Of a stretch of DNA of 64,000 bases, positions 18,331 to 26,669 are shown in pieces. Below the pieces are notes generated by a model. It searched no databases. It worked only from the letters and a program-made list of their open reading frames with translations, and was not told the origin of the DNA. The stretch covers positions 1,612,001 through 1,676,000 of the forward strand of contig NC_014207.1 of the NCBI RefSeq assembly GCF_000093025.1. The letters run 5' to 3'. The stretch comes from Methylotenera versatilis 301 (GTDB lineage Bacteria; Pseudomonadota; Gammaproteobacteria; Burkholderiales; Methylophilaceae). A program made the position numbers and the translations under genes. Within the stretch, counting starts at the first letter, position 1, and every line of letters starts with the position of its first letter.

Positions 18331-18930
18331 ATGGTTGAACTCATGTACGTGACACCTACGCATCTGCACGACCTCTCGCCGCCTTCGGAAATGCTCGCGC
18401 TTATTGGCAGGATGGCGAAAAGAGATGAGTCGTCGCTTGAGGCTTTTTACGATCTGACCTTATCAAAAGTCTATGGGCTAGCGCTTAAAATCACGCGCCG
18501 CCACGACTTAGCTGAAGATGTTGTAGGGGATACTTATTGGCAGGTTTGGCATCAGGCGGTTAAGTTTGATATTAGCCGAGGCGTACCTATGGCTTGGCTA
18601 ATGCTTATTTGTCGAAGCCGCGCTTTAGATGCGTTGCGTAAGTTAGACGAAGCTGACTCTCATCCCGAACCTAGTGAGTTAATTGTAGAGCCCGGGTTTT
18701 CATGTCCTACACTTGAAAAAATGCTCACTTTAGAAAGAGACTCGGCGCTACATGCTGCTATGGCAAAACTTTCCGCCATTCAAAGACAGCTTATTGCACT
18801 CGCTTTTTTTAAAGGTTATACCCATCAAGAAATTTCTGAACAGACCAACTTACCGTTAGGTTCTGTTAAATCCCATATTAAACGTGCACAAGCGTCATTA
18901 AAAGATGCGCTATCGCATCAGGAGGCCTAA
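18331..18930 (+). CDS. ECF RNA polymerase sigma factor, RpoE/ChrR-type
   Basis: A 199-residue group 4 sigma factor. Region 2 spans about 30-100, with the 'LEAFYDLTLSKVYGLALKIT' and 'AEDVVGDTYWQVWHQAVKFD' blocks. Region 4 (about 135-190) carries the helix-turn-helix 'GYTHQEISEQTNLPLGSVKS' and ends in IKRAQASLKDAL. The sequence resembles ECF factors paired with ChrR-type cupin anti-sigmas, known in Rhodobacter for the singlet-oxygen response. The next gene is such a cupin protein, starting two bases after this stop, with a strong GGAGG site inside the 3' end of the sigma gene. A bipartite motif upstream recurs before the lipid operon, so autoregulation and control of that operon are likely. A later in-frame ATG at 18343 is an alternative start. 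Confidence 0.88.
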   Translation: MVELMYVTPTHLHDLSPPSEMLALIGRMAKRDESSLEAFYDLTLSKVYGLALKITRRHDLAEDVVGDTYWQVWHQAVKFDISRGVPMAWLMLICRSRALDALRKLDEADSHPEPSELIVEPGFSCPTLEKMLTLERDSALHAAMAKLSAIQRQLIALAFFKGYTHQEISEQTNLPLGSVKSHIKRAQASLKDALSHQEA

Positions 18931-18932
18931 TC

Positions 18933-19382
18933 ATGGCTAAAGATAAAGACTTAAATGTTTTAGAGGCATTAGATATCACAGTTGCTGGTGCGGTAGCATC
19001 AAGCCTACTACCAACCATTCCCGCTCCTGAAGTAGCAAGCAGAATGAAAGCAACCTTACTCAACAGAATTAAGACCTCTGAAAGTAGCCATCGCTTTATG
19101 TTTGCGGACCAAGGGGATTGGCGAACAATTGCAGAAGGCGTGCAAGTCAAGGTGTTGAGGCAAGAAAGTGATAGTCGCTCCGTTTTAGTTAAAATGGCCG
19201 CGAATAGCTTCTTACCAGCGCATGAACATGATGTTGATGAAGAAGCCATCGTGCTGGAAGGCGAAGTTTGGTTGGAAGACATTTTATGTGGCATTGGTGA
19301 TTACCACCTTGCACACGCAGGCAGCTCACATCGTGAGATTCGCACGGACCATGGCTGCTTACTATTTATTAGAAACGCCTAG
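18933..19382 (+). CDS. ChrR-like cupin protein, candidate anti-sigma factor
   Basis: A 149-residue protein whose C-terminal two thirds is a ChrR-type cupin. The metal ligands H97, H99, E103 and H133 are present with spacings 2, 4 and 30, the same as those I recall for Rhodobacter ChrR (141, 143, 147, 177). The N-terminal zinc-binding anti-sigma domain looks shortened: the first 96 residues contain no cysteine, and the only cysteines are C119 and C142 or nearby. A short helix with LPTIPAPEVASRMKATLLNR near 26-45 remains. It follows the sigma gene by two bases with a GGAGG site eight bases before ATG. It may control the sigma factor without a zinc fold, or act only as a sensor; which of these holds is unknown. 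Confidence 0.82.
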   Translation: MAKDKDLNVLEALDITVAGAVASSLLPTIPAPEVASRMKATLLNRIKTSESSHRFMFADQGDWRTIAEGVQVKVLRQESDSRSVLVKMAANSFLPAHEHDVDEEAIVLEGEVWLEDILCGIGDYHLAHAGSSHREIRTDHGCLLFIRNA

Positions 19383-19418
19383 GTTTTTTAAGTTACTCAT
19401 CCACATTAAACAAACACT

Positions 19419-20507
19419 TTGAACAAATATAGCGTAGTTCTTATGATGATATTTGGTTTCGTAGCAACGCCAAGCGTTGCTGAGGAATCATACTCAGCAC
19501 CATTCTGGCTCCCTAGCGGGCACCTGCAAACGATTTATCCAGCAGTATTCGCTGCGAAACAAGGAGTGAAGTATCGTCGTGAACGCTGGGAGTTAGATGA
19601 CGGCGACTTTATGGATGTGGATTGGCTAGACAATGAGAATAGCAGCTTACAAAGTACCGATGTTGAAAGTACTCCAACTGTCGTGTTATTTCATGGCCTA
19701 GAAGGCAGCTCTAAAAGCCACTACGCTTTAGCTTTAATGGCTAACTTGCAAGCAAAAGGTTGGCGTGGCGTGGTGGTTCATTTCCGCGGCTGCTCTGGTG
19801 AAAACAATCGTTTACCGCGCGCCTATTTTGCTGGAGATAGCGTTGATATAGAAATGGCATTGTCTCGCGTTAAAAAAACCGTGGGCAATGCACCTGTATA
19901 TGCTGTTGGCGTTTCTTTAGGCGGTAATGCACTGTTAAAGTGGCTGGGAGAGTCAGGTGAACATGCCGCTGAAATCATTGAATCGGCAGCTGCTATTTCA
20001 GCCCCCACAGACTTGGCCGCCTGCGGAGAAGCATTAGACAAGGGGCTTAATCGCGTGCTTTACACCCCGATGTTTGTGAATAGCATGCGACCAAAAGCCC
20101 TTGAAAAAGCGCGACAATTTCCCGGTTTATTGGATGAGGAAAAGATTAAATCTGCAAAGACTATTCGTGAGTTTGATACTTACGTCACCGCAAAGCTACA
20201 TGGCTTCGTGGATGCTGACGATTATTGGGCTAAAAATGCGGCTAAGCCATGGCTACCGTATATCCAAATTCCAACTTTGATTCTTAACGCAAAAAACGAC
20301 CCTTTTATTCCTGTAGAGTCCTTACCTGATCAAACATCTGTTTCTAATACCGTGACATTAGAAACCACTGAAGAAGGCGGACATGTGGGCTTCTTAAGCT
20401 CGCCCTTCCCTGGCAATAACAATTGGCTTCCACAACATATCATTCATTACTTTGAATCCTTGCAATTAAAATCCACGATTACTAGTCACTTAACTATTGA
20501 CCAGTAA
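19419..20507 (+). CDS. YheT-like alpha/beta hydrolase
   Basis: A 362-residue alpha/beta hydrolase of the YheT/EMB8 (UPF0017) group. The family opening 'SAPFWLPSGHLQTIYPAVFA' lies near residues 26-45. With TTG 19419 as start, the catalytic triad reads S166 (in GVSLGGN), D294 (NAKNDPFIP) and H322 (EGGHVGF). The first 22 residues are hydrophobic and resemble a signal sequence, which is unusual for this mostly cytosolic family. ATG 19443 is an alternative start and neither has a clear ribosome site. The gene begins 36 bases after the ChrR-like gene and is probably read with it, suggesting a lipid or ester substrate in the same stress response. The true substrate is unknown. Confidence 0.82.
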   Translation: MNKYSVVLMMIFGFVATPSVAEESYSAPFWLPSGHLQTIYPAVFAAKQGVKYRRERWELDDGDFMDVDWLDNENSSLQSTDVESTPTVVLFHGLEGSSKSHYALALMANLQAKGWRGVVVHFRGCSGENNRLPRAYFAGDSVDIEMALSRVKKTVGNAPVYAVGVSLGGNALLKWLGESGEHAAEIIESAAAISAPTDLAACGEALDKGLNRVLYTPMFVNSMRPKALEKARQFPGLLDEEKIKSAKTIREFDTYVTAKLHGFVDADDYWAKNAAKPWLPYIQIPTLILNAKNDPFIPVESLPDQTSVSNTVTLETTEEGGHVGFLSSPFPGNNNWLPQHIIHYFESLQLKSTITSHLTIDQ

Positions 20508-20601
20508 TCGAAGTTTAAATCATCAGTCCAACTTACCACTATTGACCAGCTAAAGTTGCCAGCAATACTGCTGTGCCATTAGTCTTTCCAACATCACTGT
20601 A

Positions 20602-20634
20602 TATCTGTGACAACTTAATATCTGTAACAACTTA
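20602..20634 (+). repeat. Tandem 16-base direct repeat upstream of the ECF promoter
   Basis: TATCTGTGACAACTTA at 20602-20617 and TATCTGTAACAACTTA at 20619-20634 differ at one base and are offset by 17 bases. The second copy ends 54 bases before the -35-like element. The pair could be binding sites for an additional regulator. Confidence 0.5.
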
Positions 20635-20688
20635 GCGATCGAAACTGAGCTATCGATTCGCTATGTGTCTAAACTAATACCTGTACAT

Positions 20689-20717
20689 TGCATCCATAAA
20701 CAGAAATGCCACGTATA
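20689..20717 (+). promoter_or_regulatory. Candidate ECF-sigma promoter of the lipid operon
   Basis: TGCATCC (20689-20695), sixteen bases, CGTATA (20712-20717). The preceding bases (ATT) and several spacer bases also match the motif before the sigma gene at 18270-18298. Initiation near 20724 would give a leader of about 90 bases to ATG 20815. Confidence 0.6.
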
Positions 20718-20814
20718 TGTAATGAATTTGTTTCAGATGAAGGAACCTAGTCTAGTCAGCTACGTCTATTTAACGCTGGGTAATATTCAATTTAAAAAAA
20801 TAATAAGGGTGATA

Positions 20815-21873
20815 ATGCAATTAACAAGTTTAGCCATTAAGTTAGCGGAAAAAGGTTTAGTGCCTGATAGCGTAATCAGGACTGGTATTAGACAATTATC
20901 AGAAACTCGGCTTAAAGAAATCCGTGCGGGCAATTGCGAAGCTGGTGCGCAAATTGAAGCTGAGTTCGTAACCGCTATGAACAAAGCGCCTATTGCCTTA
21001 GTGCCAGAACTCGCAAATGCACAACATTACGAACTACCAACAAAGTTTTTCGAATTATGTTTAGGACAACACCGTAAGTACAGTAGCTGCTTCTGGCTGC
21101 CTGAGACATCGTCTTTAGATGAAGCCGAAGCCAATGCACTGCGTATGAGTTGCGAGCATGCAGATTTGCAAGATGGTCAACAAATTCTAGAACTAGGCTG
21201 CGGCTGGGGATCACTTACATTATGGATGGCAGCGCACTACCCAAACAGCCAAATTACAGCGGTTTCTAATTCAAACTCGCAACGCGAACACATTACGGCC
21301 ACCGCCGCACAGCGTGGACTTAAAAATATTACGGTCATCACTTGTGACATGAACAACTTTTCACCTAGTAACTTTTCAATCAATCAAGCATTTGATCGGG
21401 TGGTATCGGTTGAGATGTTTGAACACATGCGTAACCACAAACTTTTATATGGAAAAGTGCATGATTGGTTAGTGCCAGGTGGCAAGTTTTTCATGCATAT
21501 ATTTGTGCATCGCTCAACGCCATATGCATTTGAAGTGCAAGGTGATGACGATTGGATGAGCCAGTTTTTCTTCTCTGGCGGCATGATGCCAAGCGATGAC
21601 TTGCCTTTACATTTTCAGGAGAAATTAAAGTTAAACAAGCGCTGGCGCTGGGATGGCACGCATTACGAAAAAACGGCTAATGCTTGGTTGGAGAATATGG
21701 ATAAGCATGAAAATACTATCACGCCGATTTTAAAAGAAACCTATGGAGCAGGCGAAGCTGTCAAGTGGCGTAATCGCTGGCGTATATTTTATATGGCTTG
21801 TGCAGAGCTATTTGGTTATAAAAACGGCCAAGAGTGGTGGGTTTCTCACTACCAGTTTGAGCGCCCTGCATAA
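20815..21873 (+). CDS. Cfa/CNMT-like SAM-dependent methyltransferase
   Basis: A 352-residue methyltransferase of the cyclopropane fatty acid synthase superfamily, nearest in style to the coclaurine N-methyltransferase-like branch. The substrate-side block 'HYELPTKFFELCLGQHRKYS' lies near residues 66-85, and the SAM-binding motif ILELGCGWGSLTLWMA near 123-138. A VVSVEMFEHM block follows. It transfers a methyl group from SAM, probably to an unsaturated acyl chain of a membrane phospholipid. ATG 20815 is chosen because AAGGGTG precedes it and the ECF promoter lies between it and the upstream in-frame TTG at 20665. It is first in a nine-gene operon; the DUF2878 gene follows after 13 bases. Substrate and product are inferred from context only. 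Confidence 0.85.
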   Translation: MQLTSLAIKLAEKGLVPDSVIRTGIRQLSETRLKEIRAGNCEAGAQIEAEFVTAMNKAPIALVPELANAQHYELPTKFFELCLGQHRKYSSCFWLPETSSLDEAEANALRMSCEHADLQDGQQILELGCGWGSLTLWMAAHYPNSQITAVSNSNSQREHITATAAQRGLKNITVITCDMNNFSPSNFSINQAFDRVVSVEMFEHMRNHKLLYGKVHDWLVPGGKFFMHIFVHRSTPYAFEVQGDDDWMSQFFFSGGMMPSDDLPLHFQEKLKLNKRWRWDGTHYEKTANAWLENMDKHENTITPILKETYGAGEAVKWRNRWRIFYMACAELFGYKNGQEWWVSHYQFERPA

Positions 21874-21886
21874 AGCTTAATCAATC

Positions 21887-22423
21887 ATGCTTATTATTAA
21901 CTTCATATTTTTTCAGCTCGCTTGGTTTGCTTGTGTGATAGGCGCAGGCAAAGGCATGCCTTGGTTAGGTGTATTAGTAACCGCACTTGTTTTAAGCTGG
22001 CATTTATATCAAGCCAAAAATGTAAAAGCTGAACTATTACTGATGTTATGCGCGCTGTTGATTGGTGCGGCCTATGACCAATCAATGCTTTCTTTAGGCT
22101 ACATCAGTTATTTAAACAATGGCTGGAGTAACGCAATTGTACCGGTCTGGATTCTAGCCCTTTGGCTGGCATTCACCAGTACGCTCAATGTAAGTTTGCG
22201 CTGGATGCACAGCAAACATTTAATCGCAGTCGCTTTTGGCGCAATGGGTGGTCCATTAGCGTATTTAGGTGCAGAGAAATTAGGCGCAGTTGTTTTGCAT
22301 GGTGCAGCGAGCTATATCGCGTTATCGATAGGCTGGGCAATCATCACACCGTTGTTGCTCATACTCTCTAGCCGCTTCGATGGATTTGCATCTATCAAAC
22401 CATTAAGAGGTTCAAGCAATTGA
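21887..22423 (+). CDS. DUF2878 family membrane protein
   Basis: A 178-residue integral membrane protein of the DUF2878 family, with about five or six hydrophobic helices, for example IINFIFFQLAWFACVIGAG at the N-terminus and SIGWAIITPLLLILSS near 147-162. Family members recur beside Cfa-type methyltransferases, DUF1295 and DUF1365 genes in ECF/ChrR-linked loci, but no activity is known to me. It is the second gene of the lipid operon. Its stop codon overlaps the TTG start of the DUF1295 gene (22420-22423), indicating coupled translation and perhaps a shared complex in the inner membrane. Confidence 0.8.
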   Translation: MLIINFIFFQLAWFACVIGAGKGMPWLGVLVTALVLSWHLYQAKNVKAELLLMLCALLIGAAYDQSMLSLGYISYLNNGWSNAIVPVWILALWLAFTSTLNVSLRWMHSKHLIAVAFGAMGGPLAYLGAEKLGAVVLHGAASYIALSIGWAIITPLLLILSSRFDGFASIKPLRGSSN

Positions 22424-23199
22424 TACATTGGCAAATATATTTGAATGGTCTGATGAGCATGGCTTTACTGGCACTCGTTGGCTGGTTAGTCAGTTTGTTT
22501 AGAAAGAATGTGACCCATGTAGACAGCATGTGGAGCTTATTTTTAATGTTATCCGCCTACACCTATGCCCTGCTACTAAACGATCTCACGCCTCGTATGT
22601 TTTTAGTGCTGTTTTTAGTCAGTTTATGGGCAATCAGGCTTTGCGTATATTTAACTTGGCGTAACTGGGGGCCTCATGAAGACCATCGTTATGTAGCTAT
22701 TCGCCAAAATAACGAACCTCACTTTTGGATTAAAAGTATCTACATCATCTTTGGTTTGCAAGCTGTACTTGCGTGGATTATCTCCATGCCATTATTTGGC
22801 GCTATCGAATCAAAAGTATTACTAACTAGGCTAGACGTTTTAGGCGGCATCGTGTTTACCATTGGTTTTGTATGGGAAACCATCGCTGATTGGCAATTAA
22901 GTATATTCAAGGCTAATACTAACAATAAGGGCAAGGTGCTCAATACTGGCCTATGGCGTTACAGTCGGCATCCTAACTACTTTGGCGAATGTTGTGTCTG
23001 GTGGGGTTTTTATCTAATTGCCGCTGCTGCTGGTGCATGGTGTACGATTGTCGGGCCAATTCTAATGACTCTGCTGCTACTTAAAGTCAGTGGTGTTGCG
23101 TTACTGGAAAAAGATATTGCAGAACGCCGACCAGCTTATCTAAGCTACATTCAAAACACCAATGCTTTCATCCCGTGGTTTCCTAAAAGGTCTCAATAG
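22420..23199 (+). CDS. DUF1295 membrane protein, steroid 5-alpha-reductase-like
   Basis: A 259-residue DUF1295 protein with about six membrane helices. The C-terminal 'GLWRYSRHPNYFGECCVWWG' block near residues 176-195 is the hallmark shared with steroid 5-alpha reductases and isoprenylcysteine methyltransferases. Such proteins act on lipid-embedded substrates, often reducing or methylating double-bond systems with NADPH or SAM. The precise reaction of the bacterial DUF1295 group is unknown to me. Start is TTG 22420, overlapping the DUF2878 stop; AAGAGG at about 22403-22408 supports this start. The DUF6134 gene follows after two bases. Within the operon it could reduce or modify an acyl intermediate, which is inference. 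Confidence 0.82.
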   Translation: MIHWQIYLNGLMSMALLALVGWLVSLFRKNVTHVDSMWSLFLMLSAYTYALLLNDLTPRMFLVLFLVSLWAIRLCVYLTWRNWGPHEDHRYVAIRQNNEPHFWIKSIYIIFGLQAVLAWIISMPLFGAIESKVLLTRLDVLGGIVFTIGFVWETIADWQLSIFKANTNNKGKVLNTGLWRYSRHPNYFGECCVWWGFYLIAAAAGAWCTIVGPILMTLLLLKVSGVALLEKDIAERRPAYLSYIQNTNAFIPWFPKRSQ

Positions 23200-23201
23200 T
23201 C

Positions 23202-23837
23202 ATGCGTAAACCTATATTAATCAGTGCATTATTAATGACCAGTTTATTTTGTGTAAACATAAGTGCTAAAGAATGGGCTTTTGACGTGTACTTAGACAAA
23301 AATAAAATCGGTCAGCACGAATTTAAACTTACCGAGTCTAACGAGTTAATTAGCACTGCAAAATTTAATGTCAAAGTATTATTTATCAACGCGTATCAAT
23401 ACGACCATAAAGCCGTTGAACAATGGCAAGGTGACTGTTTAAGCAGTTTGGAGTCGCATACCTTAGAAAATAAAGTGGAAACAAATATTAAAGCTAAGTT
23501 ATCTGGGCAAGAGTTCACCGTAGACGATGGCAAACTTAAACAAAAGTTACCCGCTTGCACCATGACTTTTGCTTATTGGAACCCAAAAATCATTCAACAA
23601 ACAAAGCTATTGAATCCACAAAATGGTGAATGGCTAGACACAAAATTCACTAATCTTGGTATTGAAACGATAGACGTAAAAAACAAAAAAGTTGAAGCCA
23701 GCCATTACAAATTAGATGGCAGCTTAAATGGTAAAAGCAAATTAAAAATTGAGCTTTGGTATTCTGCAAATAATGAGTGGCTTGCACTTAAATCGATTAC
23801 ACCAGAAGGCTATACCATTAATTATAAATTACGTTAA
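23202..23837 (+). CDS. Exported DUF6134-like protein
   Basis: A 211-residue protein with a signal peptide (MRKPILISALLMTSLFCVNI, cleavage near SAKEW). The rest is predicted to be beta-rich, with 'FDVYLDKNKIGQHEFKLTES' near residues 27-46, then FINAYQYDHKAVEQWQGDCL and a C-terminal LKSITPEGYTINYKL. It resembles the family I know as DUF6134; this assignment is from memory and unverified. A periplasmic lipid-binding or lipid-presenting role would suit its position in an operon of membrane-lipid genes. Two cysteines (C79 and C112 or nearby) might form a disulphide. It begins two bases after the DUF1295 stop. Confidence 0.72.
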   Translation: MRKPILISALLMTSLFCVNISAKEWAFDVYLDKNKIGQHEFKLTESNELISTAKFNVKVLFINAYQYDHKAVEQWQGDCLSSLESHTLENKVETNIKAKLSGQEFTVDDGKLKQKLPACTMTFAYWNPKIIQQTKLLNPQNGEWLDTKFTNLGIETIDVKNKKVEASHYKLDGSLNGKSKLKIELWYSANNEWLALKSITPEGYTINYKLR

Positions 23838-23872
23838 TTAAAACAGTTAACTAACTGAAAGATATATTAAAT

Positions 23873-24430
23873 ATGATTTCAACTAATATTAAAAGAGTGT
23901 TAATGATGTCAATACTTGCAAGTATTTTATCTGCCTGCGCGACGAATAAATTGCCGCCTATTGCGACTGTGCCACAAGTGGATTTACCAAAATTCATGGG
24001 CGATTGGTATGTCATTGCAGCCATTCCCACCATGATAGAAACCCAGTCTTTTAATGCTATTGAAAATTACAAACTCAATGCAGATGGCAGCATTGCCACA
24101 ACGTTTACATTTAATAAAGGTAGCTTAACTGGTGAATTTAAAACCTACCAGCCACATGGCTTCGTCATAGAAAATTCCGGTAATGCTTTGTGGGGCATGC
24201 AATTTATATGGCCAATTAAAGCGGAATATCGTATTGCCTATTTAAACGACGATTACACGCAAACGGTCATTGCTAGAAATGCACGTGATTACGTTTGGAT
24301 AATGGCAAGAACACCAAGCATCAGCGATACAGAATATGCCAAGCTTACAGGCTTCGTATCAAACCTTGGCTACGATTTAAGTAAGCTACGTAAAGTGCCT
24401 CACAACACAAGCAAAGTTAACCATCCGTAA
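23873..24430 (+). CDS. blc: Lipocalin family lipoprotein (Blc-like)
   Basis: A 185-residue bacterial lipocalin. It has a lipoprotein signal with lipobox LSAC at about residues 20-23 (lipidated C23) and the lipocalin signature PKFMGDWYVIAAIP near 40-53. The family hallmark for Blc continues with 'NDDYTQTVIARNARDYVWIM' near 122-141. Blc is an outer-membrane lipoprotein that binds fatty acids or lysophospholipids and is stress-induced in E. coli. Here it sits 35 bases after the DUF6134 gene and 21 bases before the desaturase gene. It could remove or shuttle modified or damaged acyl chains in the same response. The symbol reflects family similarity, not proven orthology. Confidence 0.86.
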   Translation: MISTNIKRVLMMSILASILSACATNKLPPIATVPQVDLPKFMGDWYVIAAIPTMIETQSFNAIENYKLNADGSIATTFTFNKGSLTGEFKTYQPHGFVIENSGNALWGMQFIWPIKAEYRIAYLNDDYTQTVIARNARDYVWIMARTPSISDTEYAKLTGFVSNLGYDLSKLRKVPHNTSKVNHP

Positions 24431-24451
24431 TACTGGAGCGCTCAAGACACT

Positions 24452-25396
24452 ATGCTTAAGAAGATTATTAAATGGTTTGATAATGAAGCCGTGATTATCC
24501 CCGAGGATGGTCTGAGCTATCGCGCAAACTGGCGCCAAATTGATTTGTGGCGCGTGATTCCATTTGTGTTATTACATTTAGCTTGCTTCGCAGTTTTTTG
24601 GGTCGAATTTAGCTGGTTTGCACTGGTTTTTGCCATTGCACTTTATGCCATTAGAATGTTTGCAATCACTGGTTTTTACCATCGTTATTTTTCACACAAG
24701 GCTTTTCGCACCACACGTGTTTTCCAGTTTATTCTAGCTGTGTTCGGCGCCACTGCAGTGCAGCGCGGCCCTTTGTGGTGGGCTTCGCATCATAGGCATC
24801 ACCATATTAAATCAGATGAAATAGACGATGCGCACTCCCCTGTGCAACATGGATTTTTATGGAGTCACTTGGGCTGGTTTCTTTCAAACAAACACTTCGC
24901 CACACAAACTGAGCGCGTCAAAGAGCTGGCTAAGTTTGCAGAATTACGTTTACTCGATCGTTTTGATATCGTTGTACCAATTCTTTTTGGCCTGAGTATT
25001 TACTTATTAGGCGTATGGCTTGAGAGCTATTACCCAAACCTGAACACCAATGGCATGCAATTGCTGGTCTGGGGGTTTGCTATATCTACCGTAGTGTTAT
25101 ATCACGCCACATTCACGGTGAACTCGCTCGCACACGTTTGGGGCAAGCGTCGCTATGCAACTAGCGATCAAAGCCGCAATAACCTATGGATTGCATTGTT
25201 AACCTTAGGCGAAGGCTGGCATAACAACCATCATCACTACCCTGGCTCTGCGCGACAAGGTTTTTATTGGTGGGAAATAGACTTAACGTTTTATGGCTTA
25301 AAGCTACTTGCAGCCTGCGGGTTAATATGGGACGTCAGAACTGTTCCCACAGCTATCCGCGAATCAAAAAAAATAAATAGAACAATCAGTCGTTAA
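24452..25396 (+). CDS. Membrane acyl desaturase (delta-9 type)
   Basis: A 314-residue membrane di-iron desaturase. The three histidine boxes are intact: H77-x4-H82 (HRYFSH), HHRHHH at 113-118, and HNNHHH at 257-262. Hydrophobic helices lie around residues 35-75, 90-105 and 160-240. Such enzymes introduce a cis double bond into acyl chains using oxygen and an electron donor. The donor is not encoded as a fused cytochrome b5 or ferredoxin domain, so a separate partner, possibly the FAD oxidoreductase of the next gene, would be needed. It lies sixth in the lipid operon. The produced double bond could be the site used by the two Cfa-type methyltransferases. Confidence 0.88.
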   Translation: MLKKIIKWFDNEAVIIPEDGLSYRANWRQIDLWRVIPFVLLHLACFAVFWVEFSWFALVFAIALYAIRMFAITGFYHRYFSHKAFRTTRVFQFILAVFGATAVQRGPLWWASHHRHHHIKSDEIDDAHSPVQHGFLWSHLGWFLSNKHFATQTERVKELAKFAELRLLDRFDIVVPILFGLSIYLLGVWLESYYPNLNTNGMQLLVWGFAISTVVLYHATFTVNSLAHVWGKRRYATSDQSRNNLWIALLTLGEGWHNNHHHYPGSARQGFYWWEIDLTFYGLKLLAACGLIWDVRTVPTAIRESKKINRTISR

Positions 25397-25415
25397 AGTT
25401 CAGGGAAATAGTCAT

Positions 25416-26669
25416 TTGAAAATCGCCATTATAGGTAGCGGTATTGCAGGTAACACTATTGCATACCACTTAAACAAACAACACGATGTCACCGTATTTG
25501 AGGCAGAAAGCCACATTGGCGGCCATACGCATACACATCACATCAAGCATGAAGGCAATGAATATAATGTAGATACTGGCTTTATTGTATTCAATGACCG
25601 CACGTACCCTAATTTCATCGCCTTGCTTGATGAGTTAAAGGTGGCTTGGCAGCCCAGCGAAATGAGCTTTAGTGTTCAATGTGAAAAAACTGGCTTGGAA
25701 TATAACGGCACCAATTTAAACAGCCTATTTGCGCAACGCCGCAATCTATTTAAGCCGTCATTTCACCAAATGATTCGCGATATTTTACGTTTTAACAAAA
25801 CTTCACTTGAACTACTCACTGATGGTAACGAAATTAAATTGGGTGATTATCTAAAGCAAGGTAAATACAGTCAGCAGTTTATTGACCATTACATCATCCC
25901 TATGGGTTCGGCCATTTGGTCTACTGAAGCGCGCCAAATGTTAGATTTTCCAGCGCGCTTTTTTGTACGATTCTTCCATCATCACGGCATGTTAACGGTG
26001 AATAACAGGCCGCAATGGCGTACGATTACTAATGGCTCAGCTAGCTATGTGAGCGCATTGACTGAAAGTTTTAAAGACAAAATCAGACTCAACACCCCTG
26101 TAGAAAGCGTGCGCAGATTAGCTTCATCTGTGCGTGTTAAGCCATTACATGGTGATGAAGAAAAATTTGATTACGTATTTTTTGCCTGCCATAGCGACCA
26201 AGCATTAAAACTACTTAGCGATAAAAAAGCGAATGAAATTGAAATACTGAGTGCGATTCCTTATCAACAAAACACCATATTTTTGCACCATGACGTTTCA
26301 CTGATGCCTAAGCGCAAATTAGCATGGGCAGCTTGGAATTACCATGTTACCAATCCGCATGCTGAGCAAGTTGCTGTGACTTACAACATGAATATTCTGC
26401 AAAATCTACAATCAAATGAGCCTCTGCTTGTGACGTTAAACCACACTAAGTTTATTAACCCCGCCAAAGTCATTAAGCGCCTGAAATACATGCACCCTAT
26501 TTACACTTTGGCCGGTGCCGCAGCACAAGCTAGGCATGCTGAAATTAGCGGTAAGAATAGAACAGGTTTTGCTGGCGCATACTGGCGCAACGGCTTTCAT
26601 GAAGATGGCGTTGTAAGTGCTTTAGAAGCCATTAAACATTTTGAACAAGCCAATATTGGTAAAGCTTAA
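25416..26669 (+). CDS. FAD-dependent amine-oxidase-like oxidoreductase
   Basis: A 417-residue flavoprotein with the Rossmann dinucleotide motif at the extreme N-terminus (MKIAIIGSGIAGNTIAYHLN) and a second FAD contact (AESHIGGHTHTH near residues 29-40). It belongs to the NAD/FAD-binding amine oxidase group that is regularly encoded with DUF1365 and Cfa genes. Flavoproteins of this operon type have been linked to acyl desaturation in the Rhodobacter furan fatty acid pathway (UfaD), and orthology needs testing. Start is TTG 25416 with GGGA about twelve bases upstream; the TTG is required to retain the beta strand before GSGIAG. The DUF1365 gene begins immediately after the stop. Confidence 0.86.
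   Translation: MKIAIIGSGIAGNTIAYHLNKQHDVTVFEAESHIGGHTHTHHIKHEGNEYNVDTGFIVFNDRTYPNFIALLDELKVAWQPSEMSFSVQCEKTGLEYNGTNLNSLFAQRRNLFKPSFHQMIRDILRFNKTSLELLTDGNEIKLGDYLKQGKYSQQFIDHYIIPMGSAIWSTEARQMLDFPARFFVRFFHHHGMLTVNNRPQWRTITNGSASYVSALTESFKDKIRLNTPVESVRRLASSVRVKPLHGDEEKFDYVFFACHSDQALKLLSDKKANEIEILSAIPYQQNTIFLHHDVSLMPKRKLAWAAWNYHVTNPHAEQVAVTYNMNILQNLQSNEPLLVTLNHTKFINPAKVIKRLKYMHPIYTLAGAAAQARHAEISGKNRTGFAGAYWRNGFHEDGVVSALEAIKHFEQANIGKA

Larger units (their letters stand above)
20508..20814 (+). promoter_or_regulatory. Regulatory intergenic region before the lipid operon
   Basis: This 307-base gap contains, in order, a 16-base direct repeat with period 17 (20602-20617 and 20619-20634), a bulged dyad GCGATCGA/TCGATTCGC around 20634-20662, and the candidate ECF promoter at 20689-20717. 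The gap is read as untranslated. An open frame continues upstream from 20815 to 20665, but it would place coding sequence across the promoter and has no ribosome site. Confidence 0.55.

Noticed and set aside
20665-20814. N-terminal extension of the first methyltransferase
   Set aside because: The added 50 residues do not resemble the family, and the frame would run across the ECF promoter motif; ATG 20815 has a ribosome site.
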